Shown here one piece after another: positions 11,832-24,260 of a stretch of 64,000 nt of DNA (its first letter is position 1; every line of letters starts with the position of its first letter). The notes under the pieces are model-generated. The model did no database searches. It was not told the origin of the DNA and saw only the letters and a program-made list of their open reading frames with translations. The DNA lies in contig JAMPIV010008066.1 in the NCBI GenBank assembly GCA_024509875.1, forward strand, positions 1 through 64,000, read 5' to 3'. The DNA is from Oreohelix idahoensis. Taxonomy: Eukaryota; Mollusca; Gastropoda; Stylommatophora; Oreohelicidae. A program made the position numbers and the translations under genes.

Positions 11832-11849
11832 CAGGAATCTGGCTCGCCA
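11832..11849 (-). promoter_or_regulatory. Element C primer-binding site
   Basis: One base after the LTR end (…TTTACA, then G) the minus strand reads TGGCGAGCCAGATTCCTG. Its TGG pairs with a tRNA CCA end, which would prime minus-strand DNA synthesis. I do not assign the tRNA. Confidence 0.65.
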
Positions 11850-11850
11850 C

Positions 11851-13277
11851 TGTAAAGACGTTATTTCTTACTACACCTGTAGTACACCACTGTAAAGTAT
11901 CAGTCTGTCTGCTCTGTAAGGAAGAGTGGTGTGTTGTTGAGATCAGGCATGCTCCAGTCTACCCAGCTGTAAATGGGTAACTCACCCTAATCCTGAGTTA
12001 GGGAAGGCAAAGGCTCCAGGGGAAGCAGGCCCTAAACTTGGTCACTTCAGCCGACGCAGGATGGTGTATGTATGAAGTAGTAGGGTAGAGTGTGATTACC
12101 GCGAATGGTGTACTGTTCGTGTGCTGACCAATATAATCACTCATACACATGTGTCTACAAGGCACCAATGCAGACTGCTGGAATCTTAGTTTACTCAATT
12201 TATTCAGACGTACACACTGGGACATACGAGTACATCAGGCTTTGTTGGCATAACAATTTGTAGGTATACATAGCAGATCTGAAGTCATGACACATGCAGA
12301 AATAATGGGTAGTACATCAAAGTTCAATGTCATGATACATCATCTTATGAAACCACGAAAAGGGGGTTTCTAGCAGGATTGAGATCTCTCTGTCACTGTC
12401 CGATAATAAGATAAATAATCTGTTCTCTTGGCAGTGATCAAAACAGACGATGACCGAAATCCAACATGGCTACCTTCCTGAGTTGTCGTTCACTCATTCA
12501 TAGGAAGAATATCAGCCAAAGTTAATTTACAATGGATATATAAAGGATTTCATGAATGGTTCCATGCAGCACTACGGTGATCAGGTTAGTTCACGTAGCC
12601 ATAACCGCTGCAGGAAAATCTGTCATCTTCGTCGATACAAAACACGACACTAGCATATCGAAGCACCCAAAAGTCAAGCTAGGCCTAACCGACGAGAGAT
12701 CATCAAAAATACGAGCTGGGTTTACCTGGAGTCCGAATCATCTATATACTGACATAAGGAGAGTCTCTAACACAAACTATCGTAGAGACACTATCTCCTC
12801 CAGAAGAAAAAACCACTTCGTAAGACATTTTTTCTTGACGAAAGGACCAGCTCTTGAAAAACGTACCCCGCCATTCTTAGCAGTACATCGGAACTCTTCA
12901 CGACTTGTTAAGACAACTCATACTTCCGCTAACAAGAATCTAGTCCCTCATACCCATCCAAAATATACAATATAGGACTGATTCTACTTGTACTAATAAT
13001 ATGTAATACATATGAATTCAGGCCATAAACATAATAAGCAAATTAATATATTTTCTGGCCCTAAAATTAAGTACAAACGCAAGCGTACTATTCTTGCGCT
13101 GGATCGATATCCAGACCGATTACTCCTATAATCAAAAGTGTGAATCAAACATGGATTATCTCGCTTTTACAATAAACAGCATTTTCATACACAGATGGAT
13201 GCATGTCTATATTTTTCCCATATTAAATAACCATATCGATTTTTTGTAATATGTGCGTCAAAAATATGCACGCAACA
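11851..13277 (-). repeat. Element C 5' LTR (1427 bp)
   Basis: Starts on the minus strand at 13277 with TGTTGCGTGCATATTTTTG and ends at 11851 with CGTCTTTACA, giving TGT…ACA ends. The outer edge is placed by the GTGGC duplication and by likeness to the first 20 bases of B's LTR. The inner edge is placed by the match to the 3' remnant and by the primer-binding site. A possible AATAAA lies near 12204-12199 on this strand. Open frames inside it look incidental. Confidence 0.8.
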
Positions 13278-13508
13278 GTGGCCATCACGTTTGCATATGA
13301 ATACCTGTTGAAGATGATTTCTTAAATGATCTGCATGGGAGATACTCGTGACATTGTTTGTCATTGACATTTAGTGCGCTATCAAACTGGACCTTCATTG
13401 ATCTAATTATTTCAATAGGTATCACCTCTTTGCGGTTCATAAATATCATAATGGAACGTTGCTCCTCTAATGTGCTTGTAAATAACGGTAAGGTCATCTT
13501 TAAAGAAA

Positions 13509-14798
13509 TTAAAATTCATCCGAATCATAATCAGATGTCTCTGAGAAATTGAAAATCAATCTCGGCTGAATGAAGGACAAACCATCATTCTTCCAATATT
13601 CCTCTTCCTCTTGTAACACATGGTTCTCACATTTCTTCCAATAATCCCTGGCTATGTTCGAGATGGCGGCTTTTGTAAGTATTTCAACATCTTTTAATTT
13701 GAACGTCCTATTTTCGGTTGCTACCTGTTCCTTAATTTTAGCCCAGACTAATTCTATTGGGTTTAAGTGAGAATGGTAAGGAGGCAATCTTAAACATCTG
13801 TGACCATGTTCATGGATTGCCTTGTCTATGTGAAATATCTTTGTATGCTGTGTATTTTTTACAATTTCAAGTAATTCAGGCTTCAGGGACATTTCGTTGA
13901 ATGGAATGTTGTTTTAGGTCAGCCAAATCTGTATTACATCTTTAGTACTTGATGAATTAGGAACTTTATCTTCTGGTGCCACAACGTTGTGATATGAAGC
14001 ATTGTCCATTATCAAACACGACGGTCTATCCAATGAAGGAAGTACATGATTCACAATCCAATCTTGAAATATCTTGCCATTCATCTCTGTATGATAATCC
14101 CTATTATCTGTGGATTTTGAAACAAATATGAGTTCAGTATTATTTAGAAGCCCATGATGGCTGCTTCCTGCATGTGCAATTATTAGGCGCTGTCCTTTGC
14201 TGCTTGGTACTAGTCTCTTAGTTGTTCCATCAGATGATTGCCATTCTCGTTCATTACTGGGGTGCGCATTGATCCAAGTTTCATCTAAATACACAAAATC
14301 ACAACAATCTCTTCTCATTTCTCTGACCTCGCGTAAATATTTGCTTCTCATTGCAACTATATGAGGCTTCTCACAAATAAGGTTTCTACCACCAACATAT
14401 TTTCTAAAAGTGAATCCCAAACTCCTAATAGTCCTCCATAGCGTAGATTTGGAAATATCAATGTCATTATTCTTTCTTAACCAAATTTTCAATTTCCTTA
14501 AAGTCACTGCCTCATTATTGTGAAACATATTGCAAATTTCTCTGCGGATCAATTCTCTGTCAAAATTATCCACCACTCTTGGCCTAATTTTCGTGTGTAA
14601 AACACTGGAATTAGACATTTCAGATGTCGCTATCCAGCGGTGCAATGATCGTTTGCTTATCCCCAAGGCGTGAATAGTCCTCTTTTGTGGGTTTGAAATA
14701 GAATGATATAGTTTTCCTCGAGTAGCTTCATTGCAGAAATACTTAAAAATCCTATTTGTGATTTGCTGTAATGTCATAAAATGTACTCGCAGACTCAT
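13509..14798 (-). pseudogene. Tc1/mariner-superfamily transposase with one internal stop
   Basis: Read from 14798 down to 13509, one frame of 430 codons is interrupted only by TAA at 13916-13914; the frame is identical on both sides. An N-terminal helix-turn-helix region (about residues 10-60) precedes a DDE catalytic domain. The visible catalytic motifs are YLDETWINAH (first Asp), LIMDNASYHN (second Asp) and HSHLNPIELVW (Glu). Counting the stop as a residue, 83 residues separate the second Asp from the Glu, much longer than the 34-41 of ordinary Tc1 and mariner families. As I recall, an IS630-Tc1-mariner group with about DD82E spacing ('Sailor') has been reported; I assign it only tentatively. 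Read-through or a single reversion would be needed for activity. Confidence 0.85.
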
Positions 14799-15164
14799 TT
14801 TTCCTTCTTAACCACACAATAATTTTTGTAGACACACCTCTGATTGACAATGTGTGCGTTGCACCGGATATAAACTGTTTTATGTTCAAGAAGTGCGATT
14901 TCACGCAATTTCACTCAAAAATCATGCCAATTGCTTGATAAACCAAAAATGTGCAAATGAGGTCGTATAATTTACTGTAGACATTTCAATATGTGTGCGT
15001 GTAATGTGTGTTGGCAAGTAGGATTTTATATTATATCGCAAAGAAACAAAAATTGAAACCAATGGCCGCATTTTAATGAAAAATTTAATTCATAGGGTCT
15101 ATACCATTTCAAATTCACACACAAAATTTCACTTATATGTGTTATATATTCGCTGAGATATAGC
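14799..15164. other. Non-coding flank of transposase
   Basis: No gene seen. 14814-14841 is a candidate terminal inverted repeat: its reverse complement begins AGGTGTGTCTAC and resembles AGGCGTGTCTAC at 7296-7307. The remainder is AT-rich and unassigned. Confidence 0.4.
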
Positions 15165-15320
15165 ATTTTGAAGTTGGGCAAAGCTAGTGAAACGTGCTAT
15201 AGTTTCAGTTTCCCAGACACGTTTTATAGTGCAGTTTTTATTGGTTGGTTGCAATCGCCTGAAGTTTCTCGGGTAATTCCGTCACAATGCGTGCGGTACC
15301 TTTCGGATTCACGTCTGAAG
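15165..15320 (+). repeat. Dispersed repeat, copy 2
   Basis: Plus-strand mate of the repeat at 6790-6908, sharing the 30-bp core and the outward ATGCGTGCGGT block. It is unrelated to the transposase as far as I can see. Confidence 0.65.
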
Positions 15321-15829
15321 ATTATTTTGTGTGGATCGGGGTCATGGCCAGATACGTCAATACAATACGAACATGCATGCGGTGGTCTTGCAGCTCTCGG
15401 GTTGTAAAAATCGGCTGTGTCCGTCCAGTGTTTTTTGTGATTAATGTTTGTTAGTTGCCGGGAATGCAGATTATTAGTGACAGTGAGTTTCAAGTTGTAT
15501 GTTAATTAGTATTTCGGAGATAATTGACATATACTCCTAATAACTATCGTTGCGTAATTGAATATAGTTGGTTTTTAAATTAAGAGGGGAAGAAGTTAAA
15601 TAGTAGGCGTACATATTCATTTTAAGTAGCAGCACGCCTAGCTCGCATTACCAGGATACGTCACTGATCACAAACCGGGTTTATAAAAACAAAACACAAC
15701 GAAAGTATAGTTTAACGAAATAACAATAACACAGAAAGAAGTAAGATCAAAGTAGCGGCCAGATATGTCCGTGACAAAGCACAACAATCCCGAGAGCTAC
15801 AGAAAATTAAAGGTGAAGGTAACCCATAG
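15321..15829. other. Unassigned stretch
   Basis: No coding sequence or clear repeat. A short motif containing GCTCTCGGG at about 15391 recurs inverted near 15790, too short to interpret. Confidence 0.5.
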
Positions 15830-15930
15830 TAGATACAGCCGTAGGGGAGTGAAGTGTTAGAGACTTCACTATACTAGGTCCAGCATCGAGAGGTGGGGCG
15901 ACCAGTTCCCTTCCTCGCTGCCAAATTAAA
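15830..15930 (-). mobile_element. SINE body fragment (same family as 32417-32690)
   Basis: On the minus strand it shares GGCAGCGAGGAA, then CCTCTCGATGCTGGACCTAG, then CTACGGCTGT with the plus-strand sequence at 32570-32690, in the same order and spacing. The tRNA-like head is missing. Confidence 0.75.
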
Positions 15931-16507
15931 GAACAATAAAAAAAGAAAGAAAATATCAAGCTAGTTTAAGTATTCAGATTACTTTTATTTAAAACAGCTG
16001 GACTAATATAATGGACTCTAGTGCCGACTTTACTTGCACCTTATTTGTATAGTTTTAATTACATTTAATTTTTCCTTCATTGCTGTTCAATCATTAGGTA
16101 TGGTTAAGTATAGAAATTTCTCAAAGAATTCTTCACAGCAACATGAAATATTTCTTTGATTTAAACTTATTCTTCTTACAATTTTAAGACAAGCCTCTTT
16201 ATGTTTGTCAAACACCTGACACTCTCAGGGTAACTAGGATAAAGGGGATGTTTCAGTGTAATATCCTTTAAAGGATGCGTTAGAAGTGGAACCTAATGGC
16301 TATATCATTACAAAGCATGTGCAAAATAGTCATACAATAAGATCAGTTAATAAAGAAATGTGAGGAAACACAAGATCAGATGTAAAATAAAAACAATTGC
16401 TAAACTATGAGTAGCGCTTGCCTCTCCTCGGCAGAGTTACTGGGCTCCTGGTGCAAAACGTGGAAGCGTCATTCTCCAGTCTACCAAGATTTAAATGGTT
16501 ACATGAC
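15931..16507. other. Unassigned flank left of satellite
   Basis: AT-rich single-copy-looking sequence; no gene or repeat recognised before the first satellite unit. Confidence 0.5.
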
Positions 16508-19500
16508 ATTGCTCTCTTCTTCTCATAACGTGACCAAATTATGTGGAATTCTTCCTTCTAACATGAGTAATAAGCTTTCATTGCTCTGTTCTTCTCATAA
16601 CGTGACCAAATTATGTGGAATTCTTCCTTCTAACATGAGTAATAAGCTTTCATTGCTCTGTTCTTCTCATAACGTGACCAAATTATGTGGAATTCTTCCT
16701 TCTAACATGAGTAATAAGCTTTCATTGCTCTGTTCTTCTCATAACGTGACCAAATAATGTAGAATTCTTCCTTCTAACATGAGTAATAAGCTTTCATTGC
16801 TCTGTTCTTCTCATAACGTGACCAAATTATGTGGAATTCTTCCGTCTAACATGAGTAATAAGCTTTCATTGCTTTCTTCTCATAACGTGACCAAATAATG
16901 TAGAATTCTTCCGTCTAACGTGAGTAATAAGCTTTCATTGCTTTCTTCTCATAACGTGACCAAATAATGTAGAATTCTTCCGTCTAACGTGAGTAATAAG
17001 CTTTCATTGCTTTCTTCTCATAACGTGACCAAATAATGTAGAATTCTTCCGTCTAACGTGAGTAATAAGCTTTCATTGCTTTCTTCTCATAACGTGACCA
17101 AATAATGTAGAATTCTTCCGTCTAACATGAGTAATAAGCTTTCATTGCTTTCTTCTCATAACGTGACCAAATAATGTAGAATTCTTCCTTCTAACATGAG
17201 TAATAAGCTTTCATTGCTCTGTTCTTCTCATAACGTGACCAAAGAATGTGGAATTCTTCCTTCTAACATGAGTAATAAGCTTTCATTGCTTTCTTCTTCT
17301 CATAACGTGACCAAATAATGTGGAATTCTTCCTTCTAACATGAGTAATAAGCTTTCATTGCTTTCTTCTCATAACGTGACCAAAGAATGTGGAATTCTTC
17401 CGTCTAACATGAGTAATAAGCTTTCATTGCTCTCTTCTTCTCATAACGTGACCAAATAATGTAGAATTCTTCCGTCTAACATGAGTAATAAGCTTTCATT
17501 GCTTTCTTCTCATAACGTGACCAAATAATGTAGAATTCTTCCTTCTAACATGAGTAATAAGCTTTCATTGCTCTGTTCTTCTCATAACGTGACCAAATAA
17601 TGTGGAATTCTTCCTTCTAACATGAGTAATAAGCTTTCATTGCTCTGTTCTTCTCATAACGTGACCAAATAATGTGGAATTCTTCCGTCTAACATGAGTA
17701 ATAAGCTTTCATTGCTTTCTTCTCATAACGTGACCAGATAATGTAGAATTCTTCCGTCTAACATGAGTAATAAGCTTTCATTGCTTTCTTCTCATAACGT
17801 GACCAAATAATGTAGAATTCTTCCGTCTAACATGAGTAATAAGCTTTCATTGCTTTCTTCTCATAACGTGACCAAATAATGTAGAATTCTTCCTTCTAAC
17901 ATGAGTAATAAGCTTTCATTGCTCTGTTCTTCTCATAACGTGATCAAAGAATGTGGAATTCTTCCTTCTAACATGAGTAATAAGCTTTCATTGCTTTCTT
18001 CTCATAACGTGACCAAATAATGTAGAATTCTTCCGTCTAACGTGAGTAATAAGCTTTCATTGCTTTCTTCTCATAACGTGACCAAATAATGTAGAATTCT
18101 TCCTTCTAACATGAGTAATAAGCTTTCATTGCTCTGTTCTTCTCATAACGTGACCAAAGAATGTGGAATTCTTCCTTCTAACATGAGTAATAAGCTTTCA
18201 TTGCTCTCTTCTTCTCATAACGTGACCAAATAATGTGGAATTCTTCCGTCTAACATGAGTAATAAGCTTTCATTGCTCTGTTCTTCTCATAACGTGACCA
18301 AATAATGTGGAATTCTTCCGTCTAACATGAGTAATAAGCTTTCATTGCGCTGTTCTTCTCATAACGTGACCAAATAATGTGGAAGTCTTCCTTCTAACAT
18401 GAGTAATAAGCTTTCATTGCTCTGTTCTTCTCATAACGTGACCAAATAATGTGGAATTCTTCCTTCTAACATGAGTAATAAGCTTTCATTGCTCTGTTCT
18501 TCTCATAACGTGACCAAATTATGTGGAATTCTTCCTTCTAACATGAGTAATAAGCTTTCATTGCTCTGTTCTTCTCATAACGTGACCAAATTATGTGGAA
18601 TTCTTCCTTCTAACATGAGTAATAAGCTTTCATTGCTCTCTTCTTCTCATAACGTGACCAAAGAATGTGGAATTCTTCCTTCTAACATGAGTAATAAGCT
18701 TTCATTGCTCTGTTCTTCTCATAACGTGACCAAAGAATGTGGAATTCTTCCTTCTAACATGAGTAATAAGCTTTCATTGCTCTGTTCTTCTCATAACGTG
18801 ACCAAAGAATGTGGAATTCTTCCTTCTAACATGAGTAATAAGCTTTCATTGCTCTCTTCTTCTCATAACGTGACCAAATTATGTGGAATTCTTCCGTCTA
18901 ACATGAGTAATAAGCTTTCATTGCTTTCTTCTCATAACGTGACCAAATAATGTAGAATTCTTCCGTCTAACGTGAGTAATAAGCTTTCATTGCTTTCTTC
19001 TCATAACGTGACCAAATAATGTAGAATTCTTCCGTCTAACATGAGTAATAAGCTTTCATTGCTCTCTTCTTCTCATAACGTGACCAAATAATGTAGAATT
19101 CTTCCTTCTAACATGAGTAATAAGCTTTCATTGCTCTGTTCTTCTCATAACGTGACCAAAGAATGTGGAATTCTTCCGTCTAACTTGAGTAATAAGCTTT
19201 CATTGCTCTGTTTTTCTCATAACGTGACCAAATAATGTGGAAGTCTTCCGTCTAACATGAGTAATAAGCTTTCATTGCTCTGTTCTTCTCATAACGTGAC
19301 CAAATAATGTGGAATTCTTCCGTCTAACATGAGTAATAAGCTTTCATTGCTCTGTTCTTCTCATAACGTGACCAAATTATGTGGAAGTCTTCCTTCTAAC
19401 ATGAGTAATAAGCTTTCATTGCTCTGTTCTTCTCATAACGTGACCAAATAATGTGGAATTCTTCCGTCTAAGATGAGTAATAAGCTTTCATTGCTTTCTT

Positions 19501-22500
19501 CTCATAACGTGACCAAATAATGTGGAATTCTTCCTTCTAACATGAGTAATAAGCTTTAATTGCTCTGTTCTTCTCATAACGTGACCAAATTATGTGGAAT
19601 TCTTCCTTCTAACATGAGTAATAAGCTTTCATTGCTCTGTTCTTCTCATAACGTGACCAAATAATGTGGAATTCTTCCGTCTAACATGAGTAATAAGCTT
19701 TCATTGCTCTGTTCTTCTCATAACGTGACCAAAGAATGTAGAATTCTTCCTTCTAACATGAGTAATAAGCTTTCATTGCTCTGTTCTTCTCATAACGTGA
19801 CCAAAGAATGTGGAATTCTTCCTTCTAACATAAGTAATAAGCTTTCATTGCTCTCTTCTTCTCATAACGTGACCAAATAATGTAGAATTCTTCCTTCTAA
19901 CATGAGTAATAAGCTTTCATTGCTCTGTTCTTCTCATAACGTGACCAAATTATGTGGAATTCTTCCTTATGACATGAGTAATAAGCTTTCATTGCTTTCT
20001 TCTCATAACGTGACCAAATAATGTAGAATTCTTCCTTCTAACATGAGTAATAAGCTTTCATTGCTCTGTTCTTCTCATAACGTGACCAAATTATGTGGAA
20101 TTCTTCCGTCTAACATGAGTAATAAGCTTTCATTGCTTTCTTCTCATAACGTGACCAAATAATGTAGAATTCTTCCGTCTAACGTGAGTAATAAGCTTTC
20201 ATTGCTTTCTTCTCATACCGTGACCAAATAATGTAGAATTCTTCCTTCTAACATGAGTAATAAGCTTTCATTGCTCTGTTCTTCTCATAACGTGACCAAA
20301 GAATGTGGAATTCTTCCTTCTAACATGAGTAATAAGCTTTCATTGCTCTCTTCTTCTCATAACGTGACCAAATAATTTGGAATTCTTCCGTCTAACATGA
20401 GTAATAAGCTTTCATTGCTCTGTTCTTCTCATAACGTGACCAAATAATGTGGAATTCTTCCGTCTAACATGAGTAATAAGCTTTCATTGCTCTGTTCTTG
20501 TCATAACGTGACCAAATAATGTGGAAGTCTTCCTTCTAACATGAGTAATAAGCTTTCATTGCTCTGTTCTTCTCATAACGTGACCAAATAATGTGGAATT
20601 CTTCCTTCTAACATGAGTAATAAGCTTTCATTGCTCTGTTCTTCTCATAACGTGACCAAATTATGTGGAATTCTTCCTTCTAACATGAGTAATAAGCTTT
20701 CATTGCTCTCTTCTTCTCATAACGTGACCAAATTATGTGGAATTCTTCCGTCTAACATGAGTAATAAGCTTTCATTGCTTTCTTCTCATAACGTGACCAA
20801 ATAATGTGGAATTCTTCCTTCTAACATGAGTAATAAGCTTTCATTGCTCTGTTCTTCTCATAACGTGACCAAATTATGTGGAATTCTTCCTTCTAACATG
20901 AGTAATAAGCTTTCATTGCTCTCTTCTTCTCATAACGTGACCAAATAATGTGGAATTCTTCCGTCTAACATGAGTAATAAGCTTTCATTGCTCTGTTCTT
21001 CTCATAACGTGACCAAAGAATGTGGAATTCTTCCTTCTAACATGAGTAATAAGCTTTCATTGCTCTGTTCTTCTCATAACGTGACCAAAGAATGTGGAAT
21101 TCTTCCTTCTAACATGAGTAATAAGCTTTCATTGCTCTCTTCTTCTCATAACGTGACCAAATAATGTAGAATTCTTCCTTCTAACATGAGTAATAAGCTT
21201 TCATTGCTCTGTTCTTCTCATAACGTGACCAAATTATGTGGAATTCTTCCTTCTAACATGAGTAATAAGCTTTCATTGCTCTCTTCTTCTCATAACGTGA
21301 CCAAATAATGTAGAATTCTTCCTTCTAACATGAGTAATAAGCTTTCATTGCTCTGTTCTTCTCATAACGTGACGAAATTATGTGGAATTCTTCCGTCTAA
21401 CATGAGTAATAAGCTTTCATTGCTCTCTTCTTCTCATAACGTGACCAAATAATGTGGAATTCTTCCGTCTAACATGAGTAATAAGCTTTCATTGCTCTGT
21501 TCTTCTCATAACGTGACCAAAGAATGTGAAATTCTTCCTTCTAACATGAGTAATAAGCTTTCATTGCTCTGTTCTTCTCATAACGTGACCAAATTATGTG
21601 GAATTCTTCCGTCTAACATGAGTAATAAGCTTTCATTGCTTTCTTCTCATAACATGACCAAAGAATGTGGAATTCTTCCTTCTAACATGAGTAATAAGCT
21701 TTCATTGCTTTCTTCTCATAACGTGACCAAATAATGTGGAATTCTTCCGTCTAACATGAGTAATAAGCTTTCATTGCTCTGTTCTTCTCATAACGTGACC
21801 AAAGAATGTGGAATTCTTCCTTCTAACATGAGTAATAAGCTTTCATTGCTCTCTTCTTCTCATAACGTGACCAAATTATGTGGAATTCTTCCGTCTAACA
21901 TGAGTAATAAGCTTTCATTGCTCTCTTCTTCTCATAACGTGACCAAATTATGTGGAATTCTTCCGTCTAACATGAGTAATAAGCTTTCATTGCTTTCTTC
22001 TCATAACATGACCAAAGAATGTGGAATTCTTCCTTCTAACATGAGTAATAAGCTTTCATTGCTTTCTTCTCATAACGTGACCAAAGAATGTGGAATTCTT
22101 CCTTCTAACATGAGTAATAAGCTTTCATTGCTCTGTTCTTCTCATAACGTGACCAAATTATGTGGAATTCTTCCTTCTAACATGAGTAATAAGCTTTCAT
22201 TGCTTTCTTCTCATAACGTGACCAAATTATGTGGAATTCTTCCTTCTAACATGAGTAATAAGCTTTCATTGCTCTGTTCTTCTCATAACGTGACCAAATT
22301 ATGTGGAATTCTTCCTTCTAACATGAGTAATAAGCTTTCATTGCTCTCTTCTTCTCATAACGTGACCAAATTATGTGAAATTCTTCCGTCTAACATGAGT
22401 AATAAGCTTTCATTGCTTTCTTCTCATAACGTGACCAAATAATGTGGAATTCTTCCTTCTAACATGAGTAATAAGCTTTCATTGCTCTGTTCTTCTCATA

Positions 22501-24260
22501 ACGTGACCAAATTATGTGGAATTCTTCCTTCTAACATGAGTAATAAGCTTTCATTGCTCTCTTCTTCTCATAACGTGACCAAATAATGTGGAATTCTTCC
22601 GTCTAACATGAGTAATAAGCTTTCATTGCTCTGTTCTTCTCATAACGTGACCAAAGAATGTGGAATTCTTCCTTCTAACATGAGTAATAAGCTTTCATTG
22701 CTCTGTTCTTCTCATAACGTGACCAAAGAATGTGGAATTCTTCCTTCTAACATGAGTAATAAGCTTTCATTGCTCTCTTCTTCTCATAACGTGACCAAAT
22801 AATGTAGAATTCTTCCTTCTAACATGAGTAATAAGCTTTCATTGCTCTGTTCTTCTCATAACGTGACCAAATTATGTGGAATTCTTCCTTCTAACATGAG
22901 TAATAAGCTTTCATTGCTCTCTTCTTCTCATAACGTGACCAAATAATGTAGAATTCTTCCTTCTAACATGAGTAATAAGCTTTCATTGCTCTGTTCTTCT
23001 CATAACGTGACCAAATTATGTGGAATTCTTCCGTCTAACATGAGTAATAAGCTTTCATTGCTTTCTTCTCATAACGTGACCAAATTATGTGGAATTCTTC
23101 CTTCTAACATGAGTAATAAGCTTTCATTGCTCTCTTCTTCTCATAACGTGACCAAATAATGTGGAATTCTTCCGTCTAACATGAGTAATAAGCTTTCATT
23201 GCTCTGTTCTTCTCATAACGTGACCAAAGAATGTGAAATTCTTCCTTCTAACATGAGTAATAAGCTTTCATTGCTCTCTTCTTCTCATAACGTGACCAAA
23301 TTATGTGGAATTCTTCCGTCTAACATGAGTAATAAGCTTTCATTGCTTTCTTCTCATAACATGACCAAAGAATGTGGAATTCTTCCTTCTAACATGAGTA
23401 ATAAGCTTTCATTGCTTTCTTCTCATAACGTGACCAAATAATGTGGAATTCTTCCGTCTAACATGAGTAATAAGCTTTCATTGCTCTGTTCTTCTCATAA
23501 CGTGACCTAAGAATGTGGAATTCTTCCTTCTAACATGAGTAATAAGCTTTCATTGCTCTCTTCTTCTCATAACGTGACCAAATTATGTGGAATTCTTCCG
23601 TCTAACATGAGTAATAAGCTTTCATTGCTTTCTTCTCATAACGTAACCAAAGAATGTGGAATTCTTCCTTCTAACATGAGTAATAAGCTTTCATTGCTCT
23701 CTTATTCTCATAACGTGACCAAATTATGTGGAATTCTTCCGTCTAACATGAGTAATAAGCTTTCATTGCTTTCTTCTCATAACGTGACCAAAGAATGTGG
23801 AATTCTTCCTTCTAACATGAGTAATAAGCTTTCATTGCTCTGTTCTTCTCATAACGTGACCAAATAATGTGGAATTCTTCCTTCTAACATGAGTAATAAG
23901 CTTTCATTGCTCTGTTCTTCTCATAACGTGACCAAATAATGTGGAATTCTTCCGTCTAACATGAGTAATAAGCTTTCATTGCTCTGTTCTTCTCATAACG
24001 TGACCAAATAATGTGGAATTCTTCCTTCTAACATGAGTAATAAGCTTTCATTGCCCTGTTCTTCTCATAACGTGACCAAATTATGTGGAATTCTTCCTTC
24101 TAACATGAGTAATAAGCTTTCATTGCTCTCTTCTTCTCATAACGTGACCAAATAATGTGGAATTCTTCCGTCTAACATGAGTAATAAGCTTTCATTGCTC
24201 TGTTCTTCTCATAACGTTACCAAATAATGTGGAATTCTTCCTTCTAACATGAGTAATAAG
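16508..24260. repeat. Satellite array of 69/72-bp units, about 108-110 copies
   Basis: Head-to-tail units, each with an AAGCTT (HindIII) and usually a GAATTC (EcoRI) site, built around CTTCTCATAACGTGACC and CATGAGTAATAAGC. Two lengths occur, 72 bp (GCTCTGTTCTTCTCAT or GCTCTCTTCTTCTCAT) and 69 bp (GCTTTCTTCTCAT). Recurrent variant sites are AAATTATG/AAAGAATG/AAATAATG, TGTGG/TGTAG, CCTTCT/CCGTCT and AACATG/AACGTG. Similar variants cluster, for example the short TGTAG/CCGTCT/AACGTG units at 16900-17160, so units were homogenised locally. Blocks of units recur at longer period. The array ends mid-unit at 24260. Confidence 0.97.

Larger units (their letters stand above)
7325..13277 (-). mobile_element. 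Element C: Gmr1-like LTR retrotransposon, internally deleted
   Basis: Minus-strand element flanked by GTGGC at 7320-7324 and 13278-13282. Reading 5' to 3' on the minus strand: 5' LTR (13277-11851), primer-binding site, leader with a minisatellite, gag-protease-integrase (10335 to about 7480), then abruptly the last 155 bp of the 3' LTR (7479-7325). The rest of integrase, all of RT-RNase H and most of the 3' LTR are missing. Its proteins resemble element B strongly, and the start of its LTR resembles B's (TGTnnnGTGCA then ATTTTT). The intact target duplication says that the outer boundaries are original insertion ends. Confidence 0.85.

Noticed and set aside
12556..12975. 139-aa open frame at 12.6-13.0 kb
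   Set aside because: Lies antisense within element C's 5' LTR, with no recognisable domain.
18471..22442. Repetitive open frames of up to 228 aa (SNKLSLL…SHNVTK) in the satellite
   Set aside because: They are translations of the 69/72-bp repeat, broken wherever a unit has the TAA variant. No start context, domain or non-repeat sequence.
16508..24260. CRISPR-like array
   Set aside because: Whole units repeat with no unique spacers, and the context is an animal genome.
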